64,000 bases of DNA, from positions 174,895,480-174,959,479 of the forward strand of contig CM041083.1 in NCBI GenBank assembly GCA_023079485.1, written 5' to 3'. The notes beneath the pieces are model-generated. The model was not told the DNA's origin. It searched no databases and worked only from the letters and a program-made list of their open reading frames with translations. Shown piece after piece: positions 1-15,500 of this stretch (position 1 is the first letter of the stretch; each line of letters opens with the position of its first letter). The position numbers and the translations under genes are program-made. The stretch comes from Archilochus colubris (taxonomy: Eukaryota; Chordata; Aves; Apodiformes; Trochilidae).

Positions 1-3000
1 GCTCTGAAGGCATATCTGAAACCATGGTGCCAAAGAATCATCTCCATTTCTAGAATCCTAGGACTTAAAAGGCTCTTCTTTTTTGGCAAAACCTGTAAGA
101 GATGTTTGGGCAGCAGGGCTGCTTGTGCCACCCTGGGAATTTATAAGTGCACACATGAATGTTTTTATGCGTGTTTATATGTAATATACACATTTTTTTT
201 TTTATGCATAAAAAACCTTCTTCAGGCACTCATGGATTTGCAGGTGTAGAGGAAAGCCTACCATGCTGGTAGCCAGAGAATTAATGAATAAATAGTTCTC
301 TCTCTCCTAACAGTAAATTAAAACTTACAAGGTCCTCTCATTTCTTGCTGAAAAGGAAAATGCTACATGGGGAACACTGCCCTTCAGTAGGCAGGAAAGA
401 AAAATGTCAAGACATGCTATGAGAAATACAGAGGATCTTTACATACAATAAAATTAAAATAAGAGGAAATTAACTGCAAAGGAAAACTATGTCAGAGTAA
501 ATAAGCAGAACTCCCCAACAAATGTATTGATGGAATGTATTACACAGATGGAGGGGTCTTACTCCTCTAGCATTCAATAATGCTGTTTAAGTGAACATGA
601 GAAAACATTCTTTCCACTGAGTTATCTTTATTTCCCAGCACTGCTTGCAAAGCCTATTGAAAGTAGCCAGCTGTTCATATTTTATTTCAATGTGACACTG
701 ATGAAACCAAAATGGTAACTTAGAGCTGTGTAAGGGTAGGATCAGTTTAGCTGCTGTGGAGAGACAGAACAGGTGCATCATGCATCCTATGCACAACAGA
801 TTTTAGCAGTTGTACTGACAAAATTATAGTCATTAAACAAGAATAACTGGGTGTGACTTTTAGCCTTGTGATACCAGGAAAGAAGTACAGACTACAGGCA
901 AACATGAGCTGAACTGGGGAAATTGTGTCTAATACTCTGTGACAATCCCAGGTCTGGAAAACCTGAGAAGAAAGAAGACCACAAAAAAAAAATAAAATTC
1001 CAAACAGGGAATAGATTCTTAAAGTTAGTGTCTGATAAAATGCAGATCACAAATCATTCAAGTAGTGCATATCAAAATTCACATGTGTGGGGGAAGAATA
1101 TGATTTATACTTCTTATTGATATAAGAAGTAGAGTTTCCTACATTTTCTTTGCAAGATAAATTATCGCAGAGCACAAAGCCTATTTTTGAACACTGACAG
1201 TTCCCACTTAAGACTTGTAAAATATTAATGGGAATTTCTATAGGTGTTCACCTTTTGTTCCCCTTTATGATGCAAACTGTCAAACTTCATTAAGTTGAAA
1301 AAAATAGTTTGAGAGTCTGTCACATGAAAAGTGACAATACTTACAACAAGAAATATTTTCAGTTAAGGCTTTGGGGCATGGATTCTGTTCAGCATTTATA
1401 TTGTATTTTATTTATCTGGCTTACATTTCCAGAGGGCTTGGCAATCTGCATGTACACTGTTAGCACTGATAAAATCAGATTTAGAAATAACATAAGTTCA
1501 TGTTTTACACTGTATCTCCAGATGAAACCCTTTCATGAAAACTGTAGCCCTCCAAATTACCCTAAGCATAATTTTCTATTGCATCTACTTGCTGTGTCCA
1601 TGAATTTGAATCAACTGAGCTTAACAATGTTATCAATTAACTGTTTATACAACAATATGGTAACACTAAGATTTGGCCCCAAGAAGTCACACAGCCAGGT
1701 AGGTCACAGGTGAAATGCAAAGCAGGTTTGTTTAAAGAAGTCTGAAAGGAGAGGAGAATGCAATACAGCCTTGAAATGCCACCTCTTTGAAATGTCTAAC
1801 CACTGATTTTGTTACTGAGCTGGTGCATCATCCTTATAACAAAGTATTTTCTTCATAGAACCTACTAAATGCACATGTTTGCAGCTGGAGAAAAGAAGTT
1901 TGTTACTGAGCTTTGGTGTCAAAGCACTACAAGCTGCAGGATTTTCTTAAACTCAAATTAGCAGCTGAATTCAATTAAAAAAATCTGAAAACAGTAATTT
2001 CTTTCTATTTGCAATGTAAGGAATTAAGGAAAGCTGACTTTTGCCCTTCAAGTACGATTTTGGGTAAAACTAGAGCCAGTAAAGCTGGAAATATATGGTT
2101 TCTGTGTAATAAGAAACCTCTGCAAGCTGTCTTGCATAAGCTGAGGCAATGAACCAATTATTTTAAAATCTGTTTTCAGATGGGATCTCCGAACACCTCA
2201 GTGTCATGTGTGTAGCATAAACATGAAGTGAACATATTGGAAGGAAACATTCCCAATTTTGGCCAGAAATAACAAATAATAGAAGAAACTGTCCACCTGT
2301 AGTCAATTACATTAGCTTCAAGGTATCAATCTGTACATTCAAATATTTAATATATATTCTTCATCTTCATGTTTCTCTTAAAGAATTGCTTAAGCAGTTG
2401 TTAATAAAATTTATTTGAATGTTAATTTCCTTGTTTCACTATGCCAAGTCTGCCAATAAACTGGAACTAGGGAAAGCAACATTCACACAAATCTTTGGCC
2501 AGAACCACCCAGAATCCTTCAGATGCCAAATTGTCTGGTTGCAGAAAAAGTTGTTACAGTAGGAAATGAGATCAAACAATACTCCATACTCTATCAAAAA
2601 AGTCTAGGCCAACACTTGAACATGTACTTTACTAAGTGATAGCTGGCTGCTTTTTTTTCCACTGTTGTCCTTCTTAACTTCCTTTCAACAATATCTGTCA
2701 TTTTTCTAGCACCTATGTCTTGAGAATGTGAGATGTCTGTAGTACTCGACTCCCACAACATCCCCTTGAAGTAAAGGGAAACCTCTATTAATTGCTGAAA
2801 AATACAGGAAAACAGCCATCAGGTAGGTGAGTTCCACCTTCTTAAGGTGTACACATATCCAAAGGCTGTGACTACAGGTTGTCCAGAAGAAAACTGTTGC
2901 TGCTAATCATCGAAGCTGACCTTAACTTTAACCAGAACAGAGCAAAATTCCAAATGAAATAGGTCAATTTAAAGAGGAGTAGGCCTTTATTTATAAATAA

Positions 3001-6000
3001 AAGTTTCCTAAGCTGCACATCTAAATTGATATTTAGATACATAAATGCCTAATTTTTCAGAAGTGATGAATATGGGCAGACCCCAGGAGCAATGTGTCAA
3101 GCTGTATACTGAAAGGAGTGCTGCATCCAGCTCACACAGGGTTTGTTCATGCACAGAATAATTGAGAAAGAGAATGGGTCACAAGCAAAAGGCCTCAAAG
3201 GGGAAAAAAAAAAAAAAAGGAAAACCAAGACCTTCTCTGTATGTATTATGACAGTTCATGAGTTCATGGGAACTGGCTAAGACAGCTGCAGCCTGCAGCC
3301 AACACTAGGAGCACTGCCAGAAGAACTACACCAGCTGCAGGTCTCCCACCTCACTTCTTGCTGACTGAAACTCATCCTCTTCACCCATTCTTGGAGGGGA
3401 GCCCACAAAGTGAAGGTACACACCACACAAGATATTGCCATATGCCTTTGTGAAATCTTTCTGTCTGAATCAACAGCATTATCTTTGTTTGACCATACAA
3501 ATACTGGAGAGATACAGAATATTGAGCTTAAAAACCTAACCAAAAATGCCAAGTAAGCTTAAGCAATTAAATCTACAGCAGTAGCAGGATGTGGTAAAAG
3601 TGTTTTCGTTATTCATCTGCTCTGTCTTTGCAATAAAACTTAGGATTGCTTTGTGTGCTAAGAAAACATGGTGAAAATCATAGCTGCCAGCTTTCCTCTC
3701 ACAGAGGAGGATTATTAATTGTCCACTGAAGGAGAAAAAAACAACAATGGTAGCAACTACAGAGATAGGGCACTGACTGCCTCCCCTCCCAGCTGGAGGG
3801 GGTCATGTGAAGATAAAGACCAAACTTGGAGAAGAATTAAATGGAGGTGGGGGAAAGAGGGAGGGCAGTGAAGCGCATACTGGCTGTGGGGCAATGCTTC
3901 ACTGCTAGAAGTAATTCAGCTTGATATTTCACTTAACACACTGTAACCTTTTAGCCACAACCTCCAGTTCACTACAGGATAACTTCAGCTGCAGTTTTCA
4001 TGGCTTTCATAGCTCATGTTCATCCCTTGCTGCTTTTAAATGAGGGATCTCACCTAATGTAAGGCTTCCAAAGTTTAAAGGAAGTACAAGTCTCTTTCTT
4101 GTCCACAAGTCTCTTCCTTTTCCACATTCCATTTAGGCATGTCCTCCAAAACTGAATGTACAGGTTGTTTTCATTTACTAAAATACAGGAAAGCTGCTTA
4201 TTTTCTCCTCCGTTTATGTCCATATTGTATGGACTATATGCCTTCCCTCTAAAGGGCATAAAAGTATTTAAAATGGAAAGGATTCAAGCCAGCACTTTCT
4301 TTACCTTCACTGTGAGAGAAGTGGCTTGCATAGGTCACAGGACTGGAGAACAGCTGCTTGGCAGCTGTGTGTGCTTGGGTGCTTATGGTCACGTTGTGTC
4401 AGAAATAATATATGGTAGCATGCTGTATGGGCATAAGGAGATAGTCAAAGGAATGATGAGTTGAAGAAATGAAATCATTCTAAGAACAGTGCAGACTACT
4501 GCCATTTTTATCATGTGGGAATATGTAAGGTTTACATCCCACACTCACATACTTTCCCCTTCCCTCTGACAGGTTCATGGTTCCAATGGAATGTACTGGT
4601 AGGAGGATCTGCCTCTATCAGAGGGGCACCCTCAAGCAGATGCACTGACAGTGAGATTCCAACATCAAGGCAGAGACTCTGAACAGTCTCTGTACCAGAT
4701 GAGGAATCAGCACAGATGACAGAGCACTGAGATGACATATCCATCAAGGTCCTAGTACCTAAGAAGGGCAGAAGGTCCAGTTTGTTCTGGTCTTATGCTT
4801 TACAGAGTATAAAATCTCTAGTTAAAATGGGTAGAATGTTAGGAAGTAAACCAGCAGCTAAAGAGAGCCCAGTGCAATTATGTTGTCTAGAAAATTGACT
4901 CTATGATCACCTGCAAGCACCCACAGATTAAAGTGGACCTTATGTACACAAGTATTTAAAAAAAAATAATTAAAAAACAGCTTATCTGATTAACTATCTA
5001 CATGTCCATTGCTTTTAGTATTAAAACAGCTCATGCCTTTAGGTTTCTCTGGACAATGACACACTTTTTTCAGTTAAAGGCCTCACATAATTTGGATTGG
5101 AAAAGTAAGAATTGGTGCATACAAGACCTCTGAGGTCTGATAAACATATGAGTCCCTTGCAAAATGAGCACCTACTAAAAAGCAGAACAATTACAGCCAT
5201 TTTACAAACTGACCTCATCCTTTCCACAGCAACTCAACAGGTGAAGCTAGAAAGCCAGGAATGTGAGTTAGCTTTACCACACATGGTTGTCACCCTGTGG
5301 ATGGACTTCTCTGAAATGAGGTACTGCATTCCCATCCTTTCTTCCAGTCTATAGGATTATGCCCCAACCAGACTTTTGGATTCATAAAAGTTTGATCTTC
5401 ATACCTACTTCTTTTGTATTCCAGAGCCTGAGTGGGATCAGACAGGCTTATGTAGTAATTACACAGGGAAGAACCAGGGATTAACTCTGCTGTCACTACT
5501 CCAATAGAAATGCTGCACCTCTCAACTTCCACATCATTATGGATTTCTATTAATACTTTTCCAAAGAGCAAACAAAGATCTTTCCAATCTCTTTGTTTTA
5601 AAACACCCCTCAACCACTTTCACAGCTCTCTTCTTCAGCCATCTCATTTTGGCAGCTTCTCTTTGCTTCCTGACCAAAGAATTTTCTTCTGGGTAACGTG
5701 AGACCATGATGCTCTCTGCACTCCTTGTTAAACAGTGAGCAAGATAACAGCAGAGCCAAGCAGCTGGGAGGACATTGCAGTCCAAAGTTATCAGCAGGAA
5801 GGCTCTTCACAATTTCTTTAAAACCTGTTTTAAGATACACCAGAATTACGATGTACTATCAGTGTGCTAAAAGTAATCCTTTAGAAGACTCATTCTAAGA
5901 AAAGACTAAGGTAGTTAAATAAAGAGTAGAGGTGGGATTGGTTTGTCCTAAAATACTGGAGAACATACTAATGTCCTAAAATAGGAGAACACTGTAGCAA

Positions 6001-6244
6001 TTTTAATGCAAACTAAACTGTTTTCTTAATTTCAACTTGACAAGATGTTCAGATACAGCCTTATGGTACTTAATGGACACTGACAGCTTTAAGAAATAAG
6101 CTAGCCTTCAGGGAAGCCTATTTTTTTCAATAAGAAACCAACACTTTTCAAGCAAATTAATTCTAAAACCACTTATTTCTAGCATAGCTGAAGGTAAATC
6201 CTTCAGCTTAAGTACACAATGCAAAATCAGATACAGTTTTGTAC
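1..6244 (-). other. FREM2 intron downstream of the GTDGQ exon (partial)
   Basis: This is AT-rich intron sequence. The only repeat-like sequences are short homopolymers such as the run of 15 A at 3204-3218. Several plus- and minus-strand ORFs of 60-135 codons are present, for example 1309-1713. They have no recognisable domain, and I take them as chance. I see no CR1 copy here. Confidence 0.7.
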
Positions 6245-6576
6245 CTGTCCATCTGTCCCAATGGTGCCTCCACAATCCGTGAGGAGCTCAGACATGTCAT
6301 AGTAGCTCACAAACTCCCACAGACAAGCTTCCAGGTTCAGATTGCGGTAGAAGCGCAGGGTGTTGAAGCCTCTAATGGTTGGGCTGTACTGGTAGGGAAT
6401 AGTCTCCCCAATCACATCTGGGTTTTTGGTAGCATCAGTCAAGAAACCATGGTGGGTCTTCACTTCTGTGTAATCCAACAGGTTGGAGCATTTGTGGTTT
6501 CCAACTCTAGTTCCATCAGGGCTTAGTGTCAGCTCAAAGTTGGAGAGCTCTCTTGTAGAAATAACAGGCAGCATGC
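6245..6576 (-). CDS. FREM2: FREM2 exon: post-Calx region, last exon in the window
   Basis: This 332-nt exon goes from phase 1 to phase 0, with acceptor TTTTTCAG and donor CAG|GTACAA. It encodes [20 protein letters not shown], then [40 protein letters not shown], and [20 protein letters not shown], ending in TIGTDGQ. The next residues, which in other FREM2 proteins begin with V, must lie on an exon before position 1. No in-frame continuation is found in 1-6244. Confidence 0.96.
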
Positions 6577-9500
6577 CTGAAAAACATAGGTTTCTATCAT
6601 TATCACTAAATTTCAGTGCTCAAAGCTGCTTAATTTAGCTGAAGTTTGAATGAAAATAAGCATGCTATGCACTGCTTCTATATTTTTTATAGAGATGATA
6701 TGCTAAGTGTGTATGAGAATGCTATCCACAATAAGTATGCCTCTATACTACAAAATGCCAAATAAAATATTTCTAAATTTACAAGATATTTTTCAAACAG
6801 GATTTAAAAATTTTTTTCTGAAGCAGATAGTAATTAAATGGCTTTATACTTTTTAATAAATATATTCTTCCTTGGTATAGCTTTATGGACTTCCAAGGTA
6901 TATTATGAAGGGCAGGTCTAGCCCAATTTATATAAGCTATGCAATTAATGTGGAATATTTAATCTTTGCATCAAAGTCCATGTAGCAATACAATATCTTG
7001 TGCACCTGTTTGCAAACTGAACTTGTGTGCACATCACATTTCTCACTGGTCCCACAAATTAAAAGATTATATAATGAATCTGGTATTTAAAATAACATGA
7101 CCAATACAACAGCTCAAATAACAGCTCTTTGTATGAATTATCTCATCTCCACAGCTGTTTTTATCCTACCATCAATATGGGGCATTGTGACTGTCAGTTT
7201 GATGAGACTGGTATAATCAGGATCTTCTGGGCCAGTGTAGCGCAGTTTGGCAGAGAATGGTTCTGCTCCAACTACTCCTGACACACGAGGCTGACAAAGA
7301 CCTAGTGGAAAAAAAAACAGATAGCAACTTTATTCCCACAGTAAATTATCTATACTTCCCTATACTTAACTTTTAGACACATATTCTTCCACTATATAAG
7401 CTTCCAAGACAAGGAGAATTTTTTGGAATGAGAGATAAGTGCTTTGGGCAGCATTTACCAGAGGTTTAAACAGAAATTTATGCAAAAGAGAATTCAAACA
7501 GAAATTATTATTTGATCAGCTGGGTTGTATTTTCAAAACCAGGTGATGATACTGCACCTGTACCTTTGCAGTTGGATCTGTCAACCACAGTTGCAGAGTT
7601 AGGTGTGAAGTGCCATACTTTCTTACGAAAGCCCTCAGAGGTATACACTTTAATTCCACACACCTCTTTAAATATTTCCATAGATTTACAGAGGATACCT
7701 GATCAGGGTCCAGTTGGTTTTGGCACTGGATTTGGTTGTGGACCTATATATGCCTTCATGGGACTCTATGAGCCTCCTGTTCCATTAGTGATTAAAATGT
7801 AATTAGAATAATCATGCCATAAGCAAATTTTAGTTGGAAAGGTTCTTTAGAAATGTCATGCTTAAAGCAGAGTCAGCTTCAAACTTCTAGCAGGTTTCTC
7901 ATGGACTTTTTAGGTTGAGTTTTGCATTTATCCGGGGATGGAGAATCTGTAACTTCTTTTGACAACCCATTCCAGCATTAGTTCAACCCTATCCAGTATT
8001 AGTCCTTGTTTATAAAATCAGAAGATTAGATGTGTAATCACATAATCTGAGATATATGCAACTTCCACTTGCACGGTTCAATCAGAAGTGTCTGCACTCT
8101 GGCCACAAGAATCATGGCATATTACCACAAAGGATCACAATATCCTCTAAGAAAGAAACCATCAGAAGTGGCAAACCAGAATAATTCCCTTTGTCTATGT
8201 TCTGCTCTTGGATAATTTTTGAGAGATTACAGAAATGAGGAGGCAGGGCTCTCATCTTGGAGAACCCAGAGGTTCTGGTGGGCCTCATCAGCTACAAGTT
8301 GGAATCTTCTGGAATCAGGAAAAAAATTCACTTCTGCACATGATTGTTTTGTCATCTTTTTCTCAATTGTAAGTAAGATGTGCTAAAGAGGCTACATAAA
8401 TTTTTTGCACAATCTGACTTACTTTTGAAATTTTGTTCTACGTACTGAAGGTCAAATAGCCTCAAAGATGAAAATAGTAAGGATTTTGGCAGGTTCCTAT
8501 GATCACTGCACTTCTTTCAAGCTATCACTGAACAATTTTCCTTATGTTGTACATGACATCCAGCTTTGCTGGCTTCCACATCACAAGTTAGCTTGGGTCC
8601 TGGAAGTAACATATGCATGACAATTCAATCCTGAGCCTGAGCTAATTAGCCCTCCTAATTTATCAAGTGCATTCCAAATGATGCACTGTAACACTAAAAT
8701 AGCCATTCTGCTTCACATAATGAAACTAGCTCACCCAGCACAAGGTTGTCTGCCTCTAACAAGCACTACACTGCACCCAGTAGCCAATACCCTAAGACAG
8801 AAGACTCTTTACAATGTACAATTCCTTTAGCACAACCAAAGGTGCCTTGAACCTACTGTCCAAATGTGGAATAAAGGACACAGACAAACGGATATTCCAT
8901 TTACTAAGCTCCTGAAAGCCCTTATCAGAATATAGAATCATAGAATGGTTAGAGTTGGAAGGGACCTTAAATTTCATCCAGTTCTAACCACCTGTGTGGG
9001 TAGGGAGATCACATACAAAATTTTTAAATTTCAATATTTATTTGGAAAGGACAAGGAAATGAAAATTATATTACATAATCATGTAATTTTCTAATTTGTC
9101 TGAAAAAAGTTAATGTAGCTGCAGAAACAGCAATTAACTTTGTGCATTATCAAGCCTCGCACAAAGTATGCAAAAAAATCCAATGTTTTGTAATTCACTT
9201 TGCTTGCTAATAATTACTCATTCTCCATATATTAAAAAAAAAAAAGTATATGTGTTTGCTAAAACACAGCAGCATGTGCTATCAGACTGTATTTGTGAGC
9301 ATACCAGTTCTCCACTTCTGCTTCCCATCATAATTCAGTATGAGCTTCATGAAAAGAGCTGGCTGGGCAAAGGAGATGGACTACAGTAACTACAGTAACT
9401 CTGCTGGCTGAGAGAATGCAGCACCAGTTTAGTACTGGTTGGGTTCAGAGAACCAGATAAAGACAGAATATCAGTGAGAGAAGAAGGATGAATATTCTGA

Positions 9501-12500
9501 ACATCTCAACCATAAAAAAAATTGTCAATGTCTTGTTATTAGACAGCCATTGTTTTAGTCCTTAGTCAAGGAAGAAACTTATTTTTAGGTGTACAGTGAG
9601 GCTGAAGTGCCAAATGAAGACTTTCTTCTGGATGGGCAGAGCATAATAGAACTCCCAGGTGAATTCTCCAATGTCTAATAGGAGCTGAGATTGTACTCCA
9701 ACACTACCACAATTGAATTCAACAGAGGTCACCATAAAGTATGTTTTGTTATTTCTAATGCACATCATATACTGTTCTGAACATAAAAGTTTGCTATGAT
9801 GATAATTATCTAAAGATGTGGAGAGCTGGCAACGATGAAAATAATTTCATTACACAAAGAGTGTTTGCACCAATTCTATGAACAGCAGAAATAAAACTGA
9901 GAGCGTAATGCTATAACATGTGATCATGTCATCAGATATTGTTAGGATGGAAATAGGGATCCAGAAGAGTTCTGGGGGTTTTGCAGTAAGTGATGATATC
10001 TTACCTTCTGACGTGCTTATAGTTACAATGGGGCTCATGAGCTCAAGACCTTCATTCCCATCTGAATTCACAGCACGAGCTGCACACTGGACACGAGAAC
10101 CAGCTTGAAAGTAAATGGAATCAAGTGTAATCATCTTGGAAGAAGTGAAAAAGGTATCAAAGTCAACCTCTTTCATGGGGCTAGTCACCCCATCAGGACC
10201 AGTGGGTGCACTGACAAGCCAGCGGTACTGTGTCAGGGTATTATTGATGTTCTCACTGGCACAAATCGAACCAGTCTTTTCAAAGTCTTCATATTTAGGA
10301 TTGCAAGCCTGCAGAACAAAGCAGATATAGCAAAAATTTGCTTCATGGCAAAGGAATTTTAATTTATCAAGAGTCACAAAGTTCAGCAATGTGGAACTGA
10401 TGACCCCTCTTCAGAAATTATCTTATTTTGACAGTGATGATGCTTTAAGCATTGCTATGGTAGATATAAAAGGAGGGTCTAATTATACTTACTGAAATAA
10501 AAATAATATTTTAAATTATGGCTTATGGGTGAAAACTGAACATAATTATGAAGGCACAAACTACACTTTCACATGCTACTTTAGTTGGAGTTTCACCCTT
10601 TGATATAATTCTGCAAATATGCTTTCTATTTCAAAATTTCTTTTGTTTTGTATTTAGAAGAACCATTCAATACATGATTCATTCCTGTGCATAATGAACA
10701 GTGGCAGTACTTCAACAAAGTCTACAACACTCATTGAAAACAATGGCTTATCCGCTGTCTCCAGTGATTTTAATTCTGCAAATTAAGGCAAGACAATACA
10801 GGAAATAGTAAGGTCATGCAATCATAGATATTGTGTGAGTGTTAAACTAGTCTGAACAATTGAAATGTCTTTCTACACTTTATGTCCTCCTGAAAATTGA
10901 TTTACTATCCAGACAAATTAGATAACCTCTTAGGACAATTCTAGCTTAAAATGATGTGTGACTCACAACCATGTGGACTGAATATTAAGTGCCTAAAATC
11001 CAACTGTTTCTTTGAACAACATTCTGATACTGATTTTGTTTCATCTTTCCACAGAGATACTTACTGTGATACAGATAACAGGATAGCCAGCTATGGGACT
11101 GGTTCTGTCTTTGGCTCTAGAAGTATCATCATATATCAAAAGGGAGGCAACTTGAGGGACAGAGGGAAAGGTGACATCTGCCATGCTGTTAATTTCCTCA
11201 ATGTAAACAATGGCCTTGGCTGTCTGACAATGAAAAGGCAGAAAAGTTCTCTGTGAACATTTAAATAAACATGAAGATTCAAGCTGGACCTTGATCAGAA
11301 GATGTCTAGCCTTGGAAACAATATCCCAAAATAATTTCTAAAACCACAGCTGGATGAGTTGTTGAGGAAAGGTTAAGACACTGGGAAGTATATTGCAGAC
11401 TACAAAAGTAAGGGCTAAAATGCACTTTTCTTTTCAGAACAATGAAGAGACAACATCCTTTAAACTTCTGTCTCAGCTTTCTTGAAGCACTTCAGTATTT
11501 TGGTAGAACTCTAAAGTGCACAGTATGCTTTAATGTCTGATGGAAGTGGGGCACTTGTCATCAGCAAAGGATGTGTTTTGGCTGCCAGGCTACCTGGAGT
11601 CACAGGATATATGGTGTGATACTGATGAAGGGGCCAAAGAGTTTGAAGAACATTTTATGCAGAATCGGTGGAATATAATGTTTATAATGAAAGTATGTAT
11701 GATACAATACTAAATAGCAAGAATGTGTAGCTACTACAATTCACACAACAAAAATAATATTGCCAGCAATCATGTTAAACTGTGACACATGGTTTTGCCA
11801 GGAGTTGTATTTCACCTGTCAGCTCTTTTTACAGCTCACAGATTATATTGTATTGCCAGCCACTGTTTCCAAGAGAACATCAGTTTTCAGGACTGATTCT
11901 ATGAAAAGCATGTGCCTGAAATGATACCTTGAAGATTTTAGCTCTGCGTAAGTGCTCCATGTCTCAGATCCCAAGAACCTTTTCTCTTTTGCAACAAACT
12001 GTTTTGGGTAGGTGCTACTGTGTAAGATGTGATGATGCACTTTGTCCAAGATGGTGCATATAAAGCTTAAGAGACAGAAAGCAAGAAGGTCTGTTTTTCA
12101 GATTTTGTTCCTGAGGACTTTGCATGCGTTTCTTACCTGTATTTCTGCGACCATGTTCTCATCGGGCTTCAGGTGAACAGTGAAGGCTTCTCTCATCTCC
12201 CTTACTTCATCAAAAAGAACTTCAATCTCCACAAAATGCTGTTTTTCACCCTCCTTAAACTCAATTTCTAAAATCATAACAAGACACTCAAGAATAAATC
12301 TGCTCTTCATAAAAAACTGTAATTCTAAGCCCAGCCATGAAAGATGGCAGCTAATATACACTTTTCCAATTACAGATGTTCATACATTTATTTAAACCTA
12401 TTTGATGATAAAAATAATGAGTAGCAGTGGACATGCAGAAATCACATGCAGAAATGAGGCATTATCATAATCAAAATAGATTTTTAAACACCAGGATTTA

Positions 12501-15500
12501 GCCTAATTGAACTTAGTATTTTGAAAATGATCTGGGACTAATCAATACATAAATACTAAAATTCTAAGTAAAAAGTATTGTCAGTGCATTTTAATACAAA
12601 GATACATATCAAAATTAAGGCAAAAAGGTAGAGTTATGCAAAATGGCATTGTATTTTGAAAAGCATTGCCTCTGAAAAAGTTTCTGAGGTGATTGTTGTA
12701 AACTCAGTCTTATCAGACACAGTTAGGAGAGTGCTGTGATTCTTGTATGTGTTAACTATTAAAGGAAGCAGGAGCACAGAAACTGTTGAACATTTGTATA
12801 TGGAATGCATGAGAGTGATACTAAAATACTAGGTGCATTTCTACTACATTTATATTTTCAAGAATGTTAAATTAACTGGAATTAGCAAGCTCTGGGATGA
12901 TAATTTTCTTATTGCTCAAAATTTTTCTCTTCAAGTATCACTTGTGAGAAATGCCTCTTTTTCTACAGAATTTGGAGATCATAGAATCATAGAATCATAG
13001 AATCCTAGGGGTTAGAAGGGACCTCGAAAGATCATCTAGTCCAACCCCCCCTGCCAGAGCAGGGCCACTAGAGACTCGAGGAACGTGTCCAGCGGGTTTT
13101 GAATGTCTCCAGTGAAGGAGACTCCACGACCCCCTGGGCAGCCTGTTCCAGGGCTCTGTCACCCTTACAGAAAAAATTTTTCGAATATTCAACTTGAACC
13201 TCCTTGCTCCAATTTACACCCATTACCCTTGTCCTATCACTGTCACACTGAGAAAAGCCTAACTCCATCTCCCTGACACTCACCCTTACATATTTGAAAA
13301 CATTGATGAGTCACCCTCAGTCTCCTTTTCTCCAAACTAAAGAGACCCAGCTCCCTCAGCCTTTCCTCATAAGGGAGATGTTCCACTCCCTTAATCATCT
13401 TAGTAGCTCTGCCTGACTCTTTCAACACTTCCTGTCCTTCTTGAACTGAGGGCCCAGAACTGGACACAATACTCCAGGTGCGGCCTCACAATGCAGAATA
13501 GAGGGGAGGAGAACCTCTCTTGACCTACTAACCACCCCTTCTAATGCACCCCAGGATGCCATTGGCCTTCTTGGCCACAAGGGCACATTGCTGGCTCAGG
13601 TATCTTCTGTCAACCAGGACCCCCAGGTCTCTTTCACCTACACTGCTCCCAGCAGGTCAGCCCCCAACCTATACTGGGCATCTGTTGTTCTTCCCCAAAT
13701 GCAAACTCTACACTTCCCCTTGTTGAATTCATCATGTTTCTCCTGCCCAACTCTCCAGCCTGTCAAGTCTTCTGAATGGCAGCCAGCCTCTGGTGTGTCA
13801 GCCACTCCTCCCAGCTTAGTGTCATCAGCAAACTTGCTGAGGGTACATCTAACCCTCATCCAAGTCGTTGATGAAGATATTAACAACACCGGTCCCAGAC
13901 CGACCCCTGAGGGACCCACTAGTCACACACCCCAACCAGATTCTGCCCCATTGACTACAACTCTCTGACTCCTTCCTTTCAACCAGTTCCTGATCCACCT
14001 CACTACCTGATCACCAAACCCATACTTTCAACTTATCTACAAGGATGCTGTGAGAGACGGTGTCAAATGCTTTACTGAAATCAAGATAAACCACATCTAC
14101 CGCTCTTCCATCATCTATCCACCTAGTAATGTTGCTGGATGTTCACATGTAAGTCTTATCTTCTAGATGTACTAGAAACCAAACTAGTTTACTCAAAACT
14201 ATAAACTGTGAACACTCCAACAATGAATGACTAACCTTAATACAGACATTAATATCATGTATTGTCATAAACTTCAGAAGAAAAAAATTCCATAGTGATA
14301 CAAACTCTGTTCGTAATTCGCTCAACCACGTGGGTGGGCTATCAATGGAAAGAAGTTTATCAGCTAAGAAATTTCTCATTCTGTTGCACAAGTTCTATCC
14401 TCATTCATCACTAGTGAGGAGCAGTGAGAAGTGAATTGCAGAGATATAGAAAGAACACTTAATTATTATGAAAGTAGAAAAGTAAACAGGAGTAGACATT
14501 CATTCCTACATAGACCAAAAGCCATTAACTTCATGAGTTGCTTGAAATCTTACACAACCATATCCTGGGAGTAGATGCTTCTGCAGAGTAATGTTATTAC
14601 ACTTTGCAAATGCTATGAAGGTGGCACTCACACATTTCTTCCACAGTTACTTGAACTACAGATGTTTTCAAAGGAGTAACAGTTCTTTTGTAAACATCAT
14701 CACTGATACCTAGTATTCCAAAAGCAATATGGCTCTTGCATACCCCATGGGATCATGTTCATAATGATTTTGAATAGCAAAATGTATTTATGGATGTGGT
14801 TGTGAAGTATTTTATTCATAAAGTTATTTGATTTTTTTCGAACATTATGTTACTGTCATGAATAAATATTAAGAGAAGGATATGATAAAATATAAAGAGA
14901 AGGATATGATAATCATCTGAATGATCTTACCTTCTGATATAGGGTGGTAGTCTTCTCCAGAAGTAGCAGATCCATCCTTTGTATGAACTCTCACGACAGA
15001 AACCTTGGAAGTGTCTCCCAGACGAAGCACTGGGATTTTTACAACTGCTACTTGCTTTGTGTTCTTTGGTTCACTCACACTAAATTTGGTCTCACCAAAC
15101 TTAATAATAGACTCTATAATTAGAAGAAAAATGTATTTAGATCACACAAACAAGCTTTCAAAAGCCAGTAACAACAAAATAATTTCTTACTGTCTGCATC
15201 ATCCCGAATCTTTATCAGGGTCTCATTTTGTTCACCAACAGAGGCACCAAAGGAAGAATCACTTCTTGGAGTGCCAAGAACAAGACGTAGTTCTTCCTCC
15301 TCTTCATGGAAAGTATCATCCACAAGCACCAGTTTGCAAGGCTTCTCAGTTTCACCTGCAATCATTCTGAAGGTAATATCATGCAGAACTTAGGTGTTCT
15401 TTCTCTATTAAAGCAGTTCTCCCAAGCTCAAAGAACCACAGACTGCTTCTGCTGGCCAAGGCATCCACCTTCACAATCTATGAGTTAATGAGTCATGACA

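Larger units (their letters stand above)
12268..14930 (-). other. FREM2 intron, nearly half CR1
   Basis: About 1.16 kb of this 2.66-kb intron is a CR1 copy (12978-14135). At its 5' (high-coordinate) end, beside the splice donor, lies a 23-nt tandem duplication. The remainder is AT-rich and unremarkable. Confidence 0.85.

Noticed and set aside
1309..1713. Plus-strand ORF of 134 codons
   Set aside because: AT-rich composition with many Leu, Asn and Tyr codons, no domain and no start context; chance is the simplest reading.
7512..7802. Plus-strand ORF of 96 codons with a Gly/Pro-rich end ([17 protein letters not shown])
   Set aside because: It lies in a FREM2 intron on the opposite strand, has no recognisable domain and no splice or promoter context. 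Its length is within chance.
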